Origin: Hoyosella subflava DQS3-9A1
Lineage (GTDB): Bacteria; Actinomycetota; Actinomycetes; Mycobacteriales; Mycobacteriaceae
Direction: 5' to 3'
DNA length: 64,000 bases
NCBI RefSeq assembly: GCF_000214175.1
Contig: NC_015564.1
Span: 1,612,001-1,676,000 of the forward strand
The notes beneath the pieces were generated by a model that saw only the letters and a list, made by a program, of their open reading frames with translations, was not told the DNA's origin and made no database searches. Numbering within the stretch: the stretch's first letter is position 1; every line of letters begins with the position of its first letter. Shown piece by piece: positions 21,459 to 30,707 of this stretch. Position numbers and translations under genes: made by a program.

Positions 21459-23843
21459 GTGAGTATCGCTGTGAGGCCTGTGACTGACCGGATCGCGGAA
21501 GAACTGAACGTGGCGCAGTGGCGAGTAGCCGCTGCCATTGCGCTTCTCGACGGGGGATCAACGGTACCGTTCGTCGCCCGCTACCGGAAAGAAGCGACGG
21601 GCGGGCTCGATGACGCTGAACTTCGCCAGCTCGAGGAGCGCTTGAGGTATCTCAGAGAACTCGATGAGCGGCGGAGCGCGATCATCGCGTCGATCAAGCA
21701 GCAGGGCAAACTCGACGACGGAATCGAAGCGCAGCTGGTCGGAGCCGAGACGAAATCCCGACTCGAAGACATCTACTTGCCGTTCAAGCCCAAGCGCCGG
21801 ACGAAAGCTCAAATTGCCCGGGAAGCGGGCCTGGAACCACTGGCCGAACGACTGCTGTCCGACCCCTCCCACGATCCCGCGTCGGTGGCTACGAAATTCG
21901 TAGATGAGGAGAAAGGCGTCGCGGACGCTGCGGCCGCCCTTGACGGCGCACGCGCGATCCTGATTGAGCGGGTTTCCGAAGACGCCGATCTTGTGGGTGA
22001 ACTGCGAGAGTTGATGTGGCGGCGCGGACGGATTGTCTCCTCGGCTCGCAAAGGAAAAGAAGCTGAGGGCGCGAAGTTCGCTGACTACTTCGACTTCGCG
22101 GAACCCTTCAGTTCGCTCCCGTCACATCGTGTCCTTGCCCTGTTACGGGGTGAGAAAGAAGAGTTTCTGTCGGTGCAGTTCGATCCTGAACCGGACGCCG
22201 AGGGCCCTCCAGGCCCCTCTCTCTACGAACAGAAAATCGCGGTTGCGCTGGGTGTGCGCGACCAGGGGCGGCCGGGTGACCGCTGGCTCGCCGACACGGT
22301 CCGGTGGGCGTGGAAGACTAAGCTGCAAGTCAGTTCGAGCATCGATGTGCGCGCACGATTGCGGCAGGCCGCTGAGGCTGATGCTGTGGACGTGTTTGCC
22401 CGGAACGTTCGGGATTTGCTGCTCTCTGCGCCTGCTGGCCCGCGGATCACGATGGGTCTTGACCCCGCGTACCGCACCGGGGTCAAGGTAGCCGTGGTGG
22501 ATGGCACGGGGAAGCTGCTCGAAACTGCAACCGTTTACCCGCACAAGCCCCAGTCACAGTGGGACGCCGCACTCGGTGCCCTCGCAGAACTGGTGACTCG
22601 CCACAACGTAGACCTCGTTGCGATCGGTAACGGGACAGCTTCCCGTGAGACGGACGCACTCGCTGCCGAACTGCTGAAGCGCATGCCGGAAACGAAACTC
22701 ACGAAGATGGTGGTTTCTGAGGCGGGAGCTTCCGTGTACTCAGCGTCCGAATACGGTTCCCGCGAGTTACCGGACCTTGATGTTTCGCTGCGTGGGGCGG
22801 TGTCGATCGCCCGACGGTTGCAGGATCCCCTCGCGGAACTCGTGAAGATTGATCCAAAGTCGCTCGGAGTGGGTCAATATCAGCATGACATTGCCGAGGG
22901 ACTGCTTGCGAGGTCGCTCGATGCGATCGTGGAGGACGCGGTGAACGCCGTGGGCGTCGATGTCAACACCGCGTCGGTGCCTTTGCTGGCCAGAGTCTCT
23001 GGCGTCAGTGCCACCATTGCCGAAAACATCGTGGCACACCGGGACAGTCACGGAAGGTTCGGTTCGCGCACGGCGCTGAAGGACATACCGAGGCTCGGTC
23101 CGAAAGCGTTCGAGCAGTGCGCGGGGTTCCTCCGCATCGTTGACGGTGATGACCCGCTCGACGCGAGCGCCGTGCACCCGGAGGCGTACCCAGTGGTTCG
23201 CCGGATTGTCAGTTCGTGTGGGCTGCGCGTGCGGGAACTGATCGGCAACTCGCAGGTGCTGGGCGGACTGCGGCCCAGCGACTTCACCGATGACACCTTC
23301 GGAGTCCCTACGGTGAGTGACATTCTTGCTGAGCTCGACAAACCTGGCCGTGACCCACGCCCGGAGTTCCGTGCCGCCCAGTTCGCGGAAGGTGTTGAGC
23401 GTGTCAGCGACCTCAAGCCAGGGATGGTTCTGGAGGGTGTAGTCACAAACGTCGCAGCTTTCGGTGCGTTCGTTGACGTAGGGGTGCACCAGGATGGGCT
23501 CGTGCACGTTTCGGCGATGTCGTCACGCTTTGTATCGGATCCGCGCGAGATCGTGAAGAGCGGTGACATCGTCAAGGTGAAGGTCGTGACAGTAGACGTT
23601 GACCGTAAGCGAATCGGGTTGACGCTGCGACTCGACGACGAGACGGCTGGCAGCGGCTCGGACCAGCCGCGTCGTGAAGGGCGGCCCCCCAAGAAGCAGC
23701 CTCCGAAGAGGCAGCCGCCCAAGAATCAGCAACTAGGCAAGTCACCGAAACAGCAAGCGAAAGGCGAGCGGAGTCAAGGCGGTGGTAGCACCGCATCCGG
23801 TTCCCTTGCCGACGCATTACGGCGCGCGGGTTACTCCAAGTAG
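21459..23843 (+). CDS. tex: Tex-family S1 RNA-binding transcription accessory protein
   Basis: A 794-residue Tex protein: N-terminal helical region, YqgF-like nuclease-fold domain (TMGLDPAYRTGVKVAVVDG), helix-hairpin-helix repeats (TASVPLLARVSGVSATIAENI; FGSRTALKDIPRLGPKAFEQ), and an S1 domain near residues 645-720 (GMVLEGVVTNVAAFGAFVDV, GLVHVSAMS). The C-terminal tail is basic with three PPK(K/R/N)Q repeats. Roles in transcription and RNA binding are known for the family. The GTG at 21459 matches the usual start region; an upstream open frame overlapping trmD is rejected. Confidence 0.94.
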   Translation: MSIAVRPVTDRIAEELNVAQWRVAAAIALLDGGSTVPFVARYRKEATGGLDDAELRQLEERLRYLRELDERRSAIIASIKQQGKLDDGIEAQLVGAETKSRLEDIYLPFKPKRRTKAQIAREAGLEPLAERLLSDPSHDPASVATKFVDEEKGVADAAAALDGARAILIERVSEDADLVGELRELMWRRGRIVSSARKGKEAEGAKFADYFDFAEPFSSLPSHRVLALLRGEKEEFLSVQFDPEPDAEGPPGPSLYEQKIAVALGVRDQGRPGDRWLADTVRWAWKTKLQVSSSIDVRARLRQAAEADAVDVFARNVRDLLLSAPAGPRITMGLDPAYRTGVKVAVVDGTGKLLETATVYPHKPQSQWDAALGALAELVTRHNVDLVAIGNGTASRETDALAAELLKRMPETKLTKMVVSEAGASVYSASEYGSRELPDLDVSLRGAVSIARRLQDPLAELVKIDPKSLGVGQYQHDIAEGLLARSLDAIVEDAVNAVGVDVNTASVPLLARVSGVSATIAENIVAHRDSHGRFGSRTALKDIPRLGPKAFEQCAGFLRIVDGDDPLDASAVHPEAYPVVRRIVSSCGLRVRELIGNSQVLGGLRPSDFTDDTFGVPTVSDILAELDKPGRDPRPEFRAAQFAEGVERVSDLKPGMVLEGVVTNVAAFGAFVDVGVHQDGLVHVSAMSSRFVSDPREIVKSGDIVKVKVVTVDVDRKRIGLTLRLDDETAGSGSDQPRREGRPPKKQPPKRQPPKNQQLGKSPKQQAKGERSQGGGSTASGSLADALRRAGYSK
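23685..23729 (+). repeat. Three 15-bp repeats encoding PPK(K/R/N)Q in Tex tail
   Basis: Tandem codon repeats give PPKKQ, PPKRQ, PPKNQ after the S1 domain. The basic, proline-rich tail probably aids nucleic-acid binding. Confidence 0.7.
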
Positions 23844-23858
23844 GCGCTGATGCCGGAT

Positions 23859-23887
23859 TTCCTGTCAGCGACCGCATCTGGCATGAT
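23859..23887 (+). promoter_or_regulatory. Candidate rplS promoter
   Basis: TTCCTG, 17-base spacer ending ATCTGG, CATGAT. Same design as the rpsP promoter. The transcript would have a ~115-base leader containing the repeated CGAAAACG-CGAAAACGCG stretch near 23980. Confidence 0.5.
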
Positions 23888-24007
23888 GGCAGGGTTGCCC
23901 GGACCATAAGGTCTAGGTGCACCAACAAGGGAGTACGAACCAGACGAGTCGTCAGGCCACTCGGTTCCTCTGCTCGAAAACGCGAAAACGCGAGGAATTA
24001 GACAGTA

Positions 24008-24349
24008 ATGAACACCCTGGACGCACTTGACGCGCAGTCCCTACGTGATGACATCCCCGCCTTCCGTCCCGGCGACACGGTGAATGTCCACGTGAAGGTT
24101 ATTGAAGGCCAGAAGGAACGAATCCAGCAGTTCAAGGGCGTCGTTATCCGCCGCCAGGGCGGTGGCATCCGCGAAACATTCACCGTGCGCAAGGTGTCTT
24201 TCGGTGTTGGTGTCGAGCGTACGTTCCCCGTCCACAGCCCTAACGTGGCCAAAATCGAGGTCGTCACTCGTGGTGACGTGCGTCGCGCGAAGCTGTACTA
24301 CCTGCGCGATCTCCGCGGCAAGGCAGCGAAGATCAAAGAAAAGCGCTGA
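24008..24349 (+). CDS. rplS: 50S ribosomal protein L19
   Basis: L19, 113 residues, full length: [32 protein letters not shown], and the terminal [17 protein letters not shown]. Sits at the 30S-50S interface. The ATG is preceded by GAGGAA. Followed by lepB after 42 bases. Confidence 0.97.
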   Translation: MNTLDALDAQSLRDDIPAFRPGDTVNVHVKVIEGQKERIQQFKGVVIRRQGGGIRETFTVRKVSFGVGVERTFPVHSPNVAKIEVVTRGDVRRAKLYYLRDLRGKAAKIKEKR

Positions 24350-24379
24350 GGCTTACCGCGTTTTGACTCCCAACGTGAC

Positions 24380-24385
24380 TAACCT
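24380..24385 (+). promoter_or_regulatory. Candidate -10 for leaderless lepB
   Basis: TAACCT lies six bases before the GTG of lepB and no ribosome site is present. A TTGACT further upstream is too close (11 bases) to serve as its -35. Confidence 0.35.
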
Positions 24386-24391
24386 GGTCTC

Positions 24392-25216
24392 GTGACTGAG
24401 CCGCGGGGAGCCGACGAGGGACAGGGCGACGAGCCCGCCAGCAAGACAGAGACTGCAGATCGGCAGGACGCCGCCGCGAAGGAATCCAGCAAGAAAGACG
24501 GGGGTTCCTTCTGGCGCGAACTGCCGATTCTCATTCTCGTCGCGCTGGTCCTGAGTTTCGTCATCCAAACCTTCATCGCGCGGGTATATCTCATCCCGTC
24601 CGAATCTATGCAGCCGACGCTGCATGGATGCCCGGGATGCACGGGCGACCGGATCTTGGTGGAAAAGGTGAGCTACCGGTTCTCTGATCCCCGGCCTGGT
24701 GACGTTCTGGTGTTCCGCGGAACGGGCCCTTGGGCGGAGGACTATGTGTCGACCCGCTCGGAGAATGTTGTAGTCCGCGGGCTCCAGGAGATCGGTTCTG
24801 CGGTCGGCATCGTTCCTCCGGATGAGAACGATCTCGTGAAGCGTGTGATCGCCGTGGGTGGCCAAACCGTCGAGTGCTGTGACGATGACGGAAGTGTCCT
24901 CGTTGACGGTCGGCCAGTAGAGGAGCCGTACGTTGTCTCGGATTTCCCGTACACACCCGGGCAGATCGACTGCGACACCGACGTGCGCTCCGGGCGCTGC
25001 TTCGGTCCGGTCCGCATCCCTGAGGACCACATATGGATGATGGGCGACAACAGGAACCAGTCGAAGGACTCTCGCTGGTACGTTGGCGATGAGAGCGACG
25101 GCGCAGTGCCCGTCGAAAACGTAGTCGGGAAAGCGCGATGGATCATTCTTCCGCCGGCGCGATGGGGATCGATCAGTGCGCCGGAGATTCAAGAGCCGGT
25201 AGCTTCACGAGAATGA
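24392..25216 (+). CDS. lepB: Type I signal peptidase
   Basis: A 274-residue S26 signal peptidase. A charged ~45-residue cytoplasmic N terminus precedes one membrane helix ([19 protein letters not shown]). Catalytic Ser is in [11 protein letters not shown], catalytic Lys in [10 protein letters not shown], and box E is [14 protein letters not shown]. Cysteine pairs (CPGC; CC; CDTD/RCFG) are unusual additions seen in actinobacterial relatives. Processes exported proteins outside the membrane. Stop overlaps rnhB by four bases. Confidence 0.96.
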   Translation: MTEPRGADEGQGDEPASKTETADRQDAAAKESSKKDGGSFWRELPILILVALVLSFVIQTFIARVYLIPSESMQPTLHGCPGCTGDRILVEKVSYRFSDPRPGDVLVFRGTGPWAEDYVSTRSENVVVRGLQEIGSAVGIVPPDENDLVKRVIAVGGQTVECCDDDGSVLVDGRPVEEPYVVSDFPYTPGQIDCDTDVRSGRCFGPVRIPEDHIWMMGDNRNQSKDSRWYVGDESDGAVPVENVVGKARWIILPPARWGSISAPEIQEPVASRE

Positions 25217-25896
25217 CACGTTGGCCACCGCGGGCCCTGGTCCGGCGTGACACCGGATTGCGGGCACTCGAATCAGCACTCCACCGCAGAGGGCTTGGTC
25301 CCGTAGCGGGGGTCGATGAAGCAGGGCGCGGAGCGTGTGCGGGCCCGCTCGTGGTCGCCTCATGTGTGCTTGGCGCGAAGCCACACCGCACTCTCGCCGG
25401 GCTTGACGATTCAAAGCGATTAACTGCGCGGGCGCGTGAGGAGCTCTTTCCGCTGATACTCCGCCACGCGGAAGATTTCTGCATCATCGAAATCCCCGCC
25501 GCTGAGGTGGATACGCGTGGCGTCCATGTGGCCAACATCGAGGGTATGCGGCGTGCGGTCGCGGGTCTGCGCGATAGGCCAGGATATGTGCTCACGGATG
25601 GGTTTCGCGTGCCAGGCATGCCGTGCCCATCGCTGCCTGTTATCGGCGGGGACGCATCCGCCGCGTGTATCGCAGCAGCGAGCATTCTGGCGAAGGTGAC
25701 GCGTGACCGGTTTATGGTCGCACTCGATGCACAATTGCCGGGGTACGGATTCGCTATCCATAAGGGGTACTCCACCGCGGCGCACACTGCAGCGCTCACG
25801 ATGAGGGGCCCATGTCCTGAGCACAGGCTGTCATTTGCCAACGTTGCTTGCGCTGCCGCCCCGCGCGGTGAGCGCGATGCGGTCCTCCTCGGCTGA
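25213..25896 (+). CDS. rnhB: Ribonuclease HII
   Basis: A 227-residue RNase HII removing ribonucleotides from DNA. The active site acidic motif is [12 protein letters not shown], with SKRLTAR, LTDGF and [10 protein letters not shown] typical of the family. The ATG at 25213 overlaps lepB's stop (ATGA); a longer open frame begins earlier inside lepB but is not needed. Confidence 0.96.
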   Translation: MTRWPPRALVRRDTGLRALESALHRRGLGPVAGVDEAGRGACAGPLVVASCVLGAKPHRTLAGLDDSKRLTARAREELFPLILRHAEDFCIIEIPAAEVDTRGVHVANIEGMRRAVAGLRDRPGYVLTDGFRVPGMPCPSLPVIGGDASAACIAAASILAKVTRDRFMVALDAQLPGYGFAIHKGYSTAAHTAALTMRGPCPEHRLSFANVACAAAPRGERDAVLLG

Positions 25897-25936
25897 AACA
25901 TGCGAGGATCGCTGAGAAGAGAAGGAAGGACTTCCC

Positions 25937-26260
25937 ATGAGTGCCGAGGATCTCGAAAAGTACGACACCGAGATGGAGCTGTCGCTGTATCGGGAGTACC
26001 GCGACGTTGTGGGACAGTTCGCGTATGTCGTCGAGACCGAGCGCCGCTTTTACCTGGCTAACGCCGTCGAGTTGATTCCTCGTAACGCAGAGGGCGAGGT
26101 CTACTTCGAAGTCCGCATGTCGGACGCCTGGGTGTGGGACATGTACCGCCCGGCGCGCTTCGTCAGCCATGTGCGCGTCTTCACCTTCAAAGACGTCAAC
26201 ATTGAAGAGCTCGAGAAGCCAGACATCAATCTTCCGCCTGGTGGCGGACACTTCGGGTAG
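25937..26260 (+). CDS. DUF2469 family protein
   Basis: A 107-residue acidic protein conserved beside rnhB in actinobacteria (Rv2901c-like). It starts MSAEDLEKYDTEMELSLYRE and is rich in aromatic residues (YFEVRMSDAWVWDMYRPARF). No function is known. A good ribosome site (GAAGGAAGG) precedes the ATG. Confidence 0.93.
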   Translation: MSAEDLEKYDTEMELSLYREYRDVVGQFAYVVETERRFYLANAVELIPRNAEGEVYFEVRMSDAWVWDMYRPARFVSHVRVFTFKDVNIEELEKPDINLPPGGGHFG

Positions 26261-26267
26261 GAGTCAC

Positions 26268-26429
26268 ATGGACTACCAGCGGCGGATACTCGGCCTGGTC
26301 GACCTGCGCTTCCGAATCGGTGAGCGGTCCGGGCTGAGTTCGATCAGTGTGAACTGGGCGCGGCCCTGGGGCGGTCCTGCGTCGCAGGAGACTCAGAGCG
26401 CCCCCCGCGACTCTAGCTCGGGACACTGA
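26268..26429 (+). CDS. Possible small protein, 53 residues
   Basis: A short open frame after DUF2469 with AGGAG five bases upstream of its ATG. Translation (MDYQRRILGLVDLRFRIGER...) matches nothing I recognise and loses complexity towards the C terminus. It might be real because of the ribosome site, or chance. The remainder of the 26261-26587 gap holds two DnaA boxes. Confidence 0.2.
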   Translation: MDYQRRILGLVDLRFRIGERSGLSSISVNWARPWGGPASQETQSAPRDSSSGH

Positions 26430-26463
26430 CAGAAGCGTTCCGGCACCACCGTTCCAGGGTGAG

Positions 26464-26490
26464 TTGTCCACAGGATCGTAGTTGTCCACA
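26464..26490 (+). promoter_or_regulatory. Two direct DnaA boxes (TTGTCCACA)
   Basis: TTGTCCACA occurs exactly at 26464-26472 and again at 26482-26490, same strand, 18 bases apart. This is the preferred DnaA box of high-GC actinobacteria. Lies about 100 bases before yraN. Confidence 0.65.
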
Positions 26491-26587
26491 TTTCGCGGAT
26501 TGCCGCTGTTGGCCCGCGCTTGATCTCCGCATTGTTGAGGGTGCTGCGCGATCGTCGTGATCGCTCTCATTACTTGCGGAGGATGTC

Positions 26588-26944
26588 ATCAGTACACGTA
26601 TTGCGCTGGGCCGGCGCGGGGAACAGGCGGCAGCGGATTATCTTCGTGCACATGGATATACGGTGCTCGACCGGAACTGGCGCTGCCGGAACGGCGAAAT
26701 TGATCTGATATGCCGTGACCCCTCCGGAGCGACGGTATTCGTCGAGGTCAAAACTCGCCGCGGTGATGCATTCGGTGAACCTGTCGAAGCCGTCACTCCG
26801 ATCAAGCTGCACCGCATGCGGCTGGCGGCGGTGGAATGGCTCAGCCAGCATCCGCACCCCGTCGCGGTCGTGCAGTTCGATGTCATCGGTGTTCTCTGGG
26901 GGCCTGACGGTCCAACCTTTGATCATGTTGAGCGGGTGGTCTGA
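26588..26944 (+). CDS. yraN: YraN/UPF0102 family protein with apparent ATC start
   Basis: A nuclease-fold protein of about 118 residues. The conserved core is LGRRGEQAAADYL, then VLDRNWRCRNGEIDLI and VFVEVKTRRG (PD-(D/E)XK-like E-D-EVK). The conserved N terminus begins well before the first GTG (26663). In frame, upstream, there is no ATG, GTG or TTG before the stop at 26558; ATC at 26588 follows GGAGG by five bases and gives (M)STRIALGRRGEQ, the length and sequence relatives show. An ATG at 26583 is out of frame. So either ATC is used or there is a frameshift. Stop overlaps the comM-like gene. Confidence 0.82.
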   Translation: MSTRIALGRRGEQAAADYLRAHGYTVLDRNWRCRNGEIDLICRDPSGATVFVEVKTRRGDAFGEPVEAVTPIKLHRMRLAAVEWLSQHPHPVAVVQFDVIGVLWGPDGPTFDHVERVV

Positions 26945-28458
26945 TGCCGCTTGGGCGTGCTTTTGCCGTGGCTGTCACGGGCATTACTGGTTCGATCGTT
27001 GAGATCGAAGCCGATGTGGGACGCGGCCTCCCCGGAATGCATCTGGTCGGATTGCCCGACACCACGTTGCAGGAAGCCCGGGATCGTGTTCGTGCGGCCA
27101 TTGTGAACTCGGGATATCGCTGGCCGCCCGGGAGAACGACGTTATCGCTTTCTCCGGCGGATCTCCCCAAAGTCGGATCCCTGTACGACGTTGGACTAGC
27201 GTGTGCGGTGCTCAACGCAAGTGGACTCGCAAGTTGCGCGCGGCTTCACAGCACGGTTCTGCTCGGCGAGTTGGCTCTGGACGGCCGCCTTCGCGCGGTT
27301 AACGGCATTTTGCCGGCGGTTCTCGCTGCGCGGGATCAAGGGTGGAAGCGAATCGTCGTGCCTGCGGCCAACCTGGCTGAAGCGTCGCTTGTGTCGGGCG
27401 TGGCAGTCGTTGGCGCCGCGACACTGCGAGACCTCGTGAGGTGGCTGAACCGAAGCGGGAATCTCATTGCGCCCCTACCAGTTCCGCCGCCACCGAGGCG
27501 GGTAGCACCCGAGCTCGGTGATGTAGAAGGGCAGTTTGTGGCACGTCGCGCTGTGGAGCTGGCAGCCGCAGGCGGTCATCACTTGCTCCTCACAGGACCG
27601 CCAGGTGTGGGTAAAACAATGCTTGCCCATCGGCTTCCGGGGCTGCTGCCACCGTTGACTGAGGACGAATCACTTGAAGTCACAGCGATACATTCCATCG
27701 CGGGGGAACTGCCACGTGACTGCCCCCTCATCGCCGATCCACCCTTTGTGGCGCCGCACCACTCTGCGACAGCTGTGTCTCTGATCGGCGGGGGAGCGGG
27801 CTATGCCAAGCCGGGAGCTGTCAGCCGGGCGCACCGAGGCGTTCTCTTCCTCGACGAGTGCACCGAGATGCCGCCACGGGTTCTGGACTCGCTGCGGACT
27901 CCCCTGGAAGAAGGCGAAGTGCGCATCAGCCGCAGGTGCGGGCTGGCGACCTATCCGGCTCGATTTCTGATGGTGCTGGCCACGAATCCGTGTCCATGTG
28001 CCGCCGTGCGAGCGATCGACTGTGAGTGCTCCTCTCGAGTGCGCCGTCACTACCGCTCCCGATTGTCGGGTCCGTTGCTGGACCGCGTCGATCTGTGCGT
28101 GGAAATGGAGACTAGTCGTGCGCGAGAAGCAACCACGATGGGGGACAACCCCGAATCCACAGCTGTCGTCAGACAACGTGTCGTCACCGCCCGGCAGGCC
28201 GCACGCGAGCGGTGGGTGCAACTCGGGTGCGCCACGAACGGTGAAGTGCCTGGGCCCAAGCTGCGCGCAAAACTCGGCCGGTTCGCCGAGGCAATGATCC
28301 CAATCAACTTCGCGATCGAACGCGGAGCCATCAGCGCTCGCGGCGCCGACCGAGCTCTCCGCGTCGCGTGGACGCTCGCTGATCTGCACGGCCGGACCAG
28401 TCCGAATGTCGAGGACGTGCAGACAGCGCTCTCGTATCGATTGTCCCGAGATCTCTGA
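26944..28458 (+). CDS. YifB/ComM-family Mg-chelatase-like AAA+ ATPase
   Basis: A 504-residue protein: N-terminal S5-like/ChlI domain (GRGLPGMHLVGLPDT), Walker A GPPGVGKTMLAHRLPG near residue 219, Walker B VLFLDECTEM, and C-terminal ChlI domain. In competent bacteria ComM promotes branch migration during transformation. TGATG overlap with yraN and proximity to dprA suggest a DNA-processing unit. Confidence 0.94.
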   Translation: MPLGRAFAVAVTGITGSIVEIEADVGRGLPGMHLVGLPDTTLQEARDRVRAAIVNSGYRWPPGRTTLSLSPADLPKVGSLYDVGLACAVLNASGLASCARLHSTVLLGELALDGRLRAVNGILPAVLAARDQGWKRIVVPAANLAEASLVSGVAVVGAATLRDLVRWLNRSGNLIAPLPVPPPPRRVAPELGDVEGQFVARRAVELAAAGGHHLLLTGPPGVGKTMLAHRLPGLLPPLTEDESLEVTAIHSIAGELPRDCPLIADPPFVAPHHSATAVSLIGGGAGYAKPGAVSRAHRGVLFLDECTEMPPRVLDSLRTPLEEGEVRISRRCGLATYPARFLMVLATNPCPCAAVRAIDCECSSRVRRHYRSRLSGPLLDRVDLCVEMETSRAREATTMGDNPESTAVVRQRVVTARQAARERWVQLGCATNGEVPGPKLRAKLGRFAEAMIPINFAIERGAISARGADRALRVAWTLADLHGRTSPNVEDVQTALSYRLSRDL

Positions 28459-28489
28459 GTGACACCTGCTCCTTTCAGAAAGCGAAACC

Positions 28490-29674
28490 GTGATGACGAC
28501 GAATCTGCAAGACCCGCGTGATCCCCGGCTGCGCGCGTGGGCATACCTCTCACGCGTCGTGGAGGGACCATGCCGCCAGTTGCTCGCCCTGATCAATCAG
28601 GTTGGGCCGGAAGACGCGGCCCGAGCCGTCCAAAGCGGCGGGTTGCCGCAGGTGCTGGACCGCCCAACGCGGGCACGGCGTCAGGATGATCACTCCGCTC
28701 GGGACCTCGAATTGCTGATTGATATGGGAGGTGAACTAGTCACGCCGGATAGTCGGGAGTGGCCCGCATGGCGAATGCTGACCTTCGATCAGCAGGAAGT
28801 GCGCCAGGATCTCGACGCTGTAGCCCCGATCGCGCTGTGGAAACGTGGTGCGGTCTCGATCGACGAGGTATCTTCCTCCGCCGTCGCTGTCGTTGGGACG
28901 CGTGCACCAAGTTCGTATGGCGAGCAATGCACGATTGACATGGCGTGCGAACTCAGCGCGGCAGGCTGCACGATTGTGTCAGGCGCAGCATACGGAATCG
29001 ACGCGTGCGCACATCGTGCTGCGCTCGCAGGACAGAAGCCCACAGTTGCTGTCCTTGCGTGTGGGATCGACCAGGTGTACCCATCAGGTCACGACAGGTT
29101 GCTAGGTGAAATCGTTCGGAAGGGTGCTGTCGTGACTGAGTATCCGCCTGGAACGCGCCCGGCCCGCTTCCGCTTTCTCGCACGCAACAGACTCGTCGCG
29201 GCGCTGTCTGACGCTGTTCTTGTCACGGAAGCCGGGAAACGCAGCGGTGCACGCAACACGGCACGCTGGGGGCGATTGTTCGGCAAACCCGTTTATGCGA
29301 TGCCGGGCCCGGTAACTTCCGTGAGTTCGGTTGGATGTCATCAGATGATCCGTACTGGCGAGGCAAGTCTGGTCACGTGTGGTAGCGAGGTGCTTTCAGA
29401 CACTGGTCTGCGTGAGCGTGCGGCGCAGCGCGTGCTGGTGGGGTCGGGCATCGAACCCGCAGATGGGCTCGACCGCGTGACCGACGGCCTCGACCGGACC
29501 CAGCTGCGCGTGTTCGACAGCCTCCCGATGCGTGGGGGTGCGGGCCTTGCCGAGATCGCTGTCTCTTCCGGCGTGCCCGCGGCATCCGTGCAGGCAGCAC
29601 TGGCGGTGCTCGAAATCAGTGGTCTTGCGCAGCGCGGCGATGCTGGCTGGAGGCGAGCGAAGAAAGCCTGCTAG
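28490..29674 (+). CDS. dprA: DNA processing protein DprA
   Basis: A 394-residue DprA/Smf protein that loads RecA onto single strands. Rossmann-like core: [63 protein letters not shown]. The C-terminal winged helix ([23 protein letters not shown]) is present. Start could be GTG 28490 or ATG 28493. It belongs to yraN-comM-dprA. Confidence 0.95.
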   Translation: MMTTNLQDPRDPRLRAWAYLSRVVEGPCRQLLALINQVGPEDAARAVQSGGLPQVLDRPTRARRQDDHSARDLELLIDMGGELVTPDSREWPAWRMLTFDQQEVRQDLDAVAPIALWKRGAVSIDEVSSSAVAVVGTRAPSSYGEQCTIDMACELSAAGCTIVSGAAYGIDACAHRAALAGQKPTVAVLACGIDQVYPSGHDRLLGEIVRKGAVVTEYPPGTRPARFRFLARNRLVAALSDAVLVTEAGKRSGARNTARWGRLFGKPVYAMPGPVTSVSSVGCHQMIRTGEASLVTCGSEVLSDTGLRERAAQRVLVGSGIEPADGLDRVTDGLDRTQLRVFDSLPMRGGAGLAEIAVSSGVPAASVQAALAVLEISGLAQRGDAGWRRAKKAC

Positions 29675-29702
29675 CAGTTTCGCCGGCTCTCGGGGTCACT
29701 GT

Positions 29703-29732
29703 TTGGTGTCATCGCTTGCGCACCCCTATCCT
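29703..29732 (+). promoter_or_regulatory. Candidate xerC promoter
   Basis: TTGGTG, 18-base spacer, TATCCT, about 18 bases before the GTG chosen for xerC. GAGGG precedes that GTG. Confidence 0.4.
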
Positions 29733-29750
29733 CCTGGGCACGCTGAGGGT

Positions 29751-30707
29751 GTGGCCGCCCAGGACGATACCGCGCAACTCCCCGAGGAATTCGAGCGTGT
29801 ATTGCGGACATTCGAGGAGTACCTTCGGCTGCGCAAAGGCCGTTCGGAGCACACGATCCGCGCATACCGCTCGGATGTGCGGTCCCTTATAGCCCACCTC
29901 CTCGCGGATCCTGGACGCTGCAGCCTCACAGATCTTGATCTGCGGGCGCTGCGATCATGGCAGGCTGCACAATCGGCGACCGGTATTGCGAGGTCAACAC
30001 TGGCGCGGCGGGCGTCGTCAGTGAAGACCTTCACAGCCTGGGCGCAGCACATGGGGCTGATCGCGGACGACCCAGCGGCCAGGCTTCAGAGCCCCCGGCC
30101 GTATCGCGAGCTCCCCGCTGTTTTGCGCAAGGAGCAGGCAGCATCCGCCCTTGACCAGGCGAAGAAGCGTGCGGAAGACCGGACCGAGGGTTCGGCGGAC
30201 GCGATCGAAATTCGGGATCAACTGATCGTTGAACTGCTCTACTCATGTGGGATACGGGTCGGCGAGCTGTGTGGCCTCGACATAGCTGACCTCGATCTTG
30301 GGAACAATGTGCTTCGGGTGCTTGGGAAAGGCAACAAAGAGCGGGTGGTGCCCTACGGGCGGCCTGCACGGGACGCGCTGGACATGTGGCTGCGGGAGGG
30401 ACGGCCGTTGCTTGCTGTGCCTGCATCTGGGGACGCACTGCTATTAGGGAAGCGGGGCCGCCGACTGGATCAACGGCAGGCTCGCAGGGCAGTCCACCGC
30501 GTCCTTGCTGCGGCCGCGGATGTCCCTGACCTGGGCCCGCACGGCCTCCGGCACTCCGCAGCGACCCACCTTCTGGAAGGTGGTGCAGATCTGCGAGTCG
30601 TTCAAGAGTTGCTTGGGCACGCCAGTCTTGCGACGACACAGCTCTACACGCACGTCTCTATCGGCCGACTGCGGGCAGTCCACGAGCAAGCCCACCCGAG
30701 GGCATGA
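29751..30707 (+). CDS. xerC: Tyrosine recombinase XerC
   Basis: A 318-residue recombinase resolving chromosome dimers at dif. N-terminal SAM-like core-binding domain ([20 protein letters not shown]), catalytic domain with Arg in [29 protein letters not shown] and Tyr in [11 protein letters not shown]. The GTG at 29751 is chosen over longer in-frame starts inside dprA because a promoter and GAGGG fit it. The last 50 bases overlap the convergent M23 gene. Confidence 0.94.
   Translation: MAAQDDTAQLPEEFERVLRTFEEYLRLRKGRSEHTIRAYRSDVRSLIAHLLADPGRCSLTDLDLRALRSWQAAQSATGIARSTLARRASSVKTFTAWAQHMGLIADDPAARLQSPRPYRELPAVLRKEQAASALDQAKKRAEDRTEGSADAIEIRDQLIVELLYSCGIRVGELCGLDIADLDLGNNVLRVLGKGNKERVVPYGRPARDALDMWLREGRPLLAVPASGDALLLGKRGRRLDQRQARRAVHRVLAAAADVPDLGPHGLRHSAATHLLEGGADLRVVQELLGHASLATTQLYTHVSIGRLRAVHEQAHPRA

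Noticed and set aside
24363-24385. TTGACT as -35 of lepB
   Set aside because: Spacer to TAACCT is only 11 bases.
26583-26708. ATG 26583 as yraN start
   Set aside because: It is out of frame with the conserved YraN sequence and reaches a stop at 26708.
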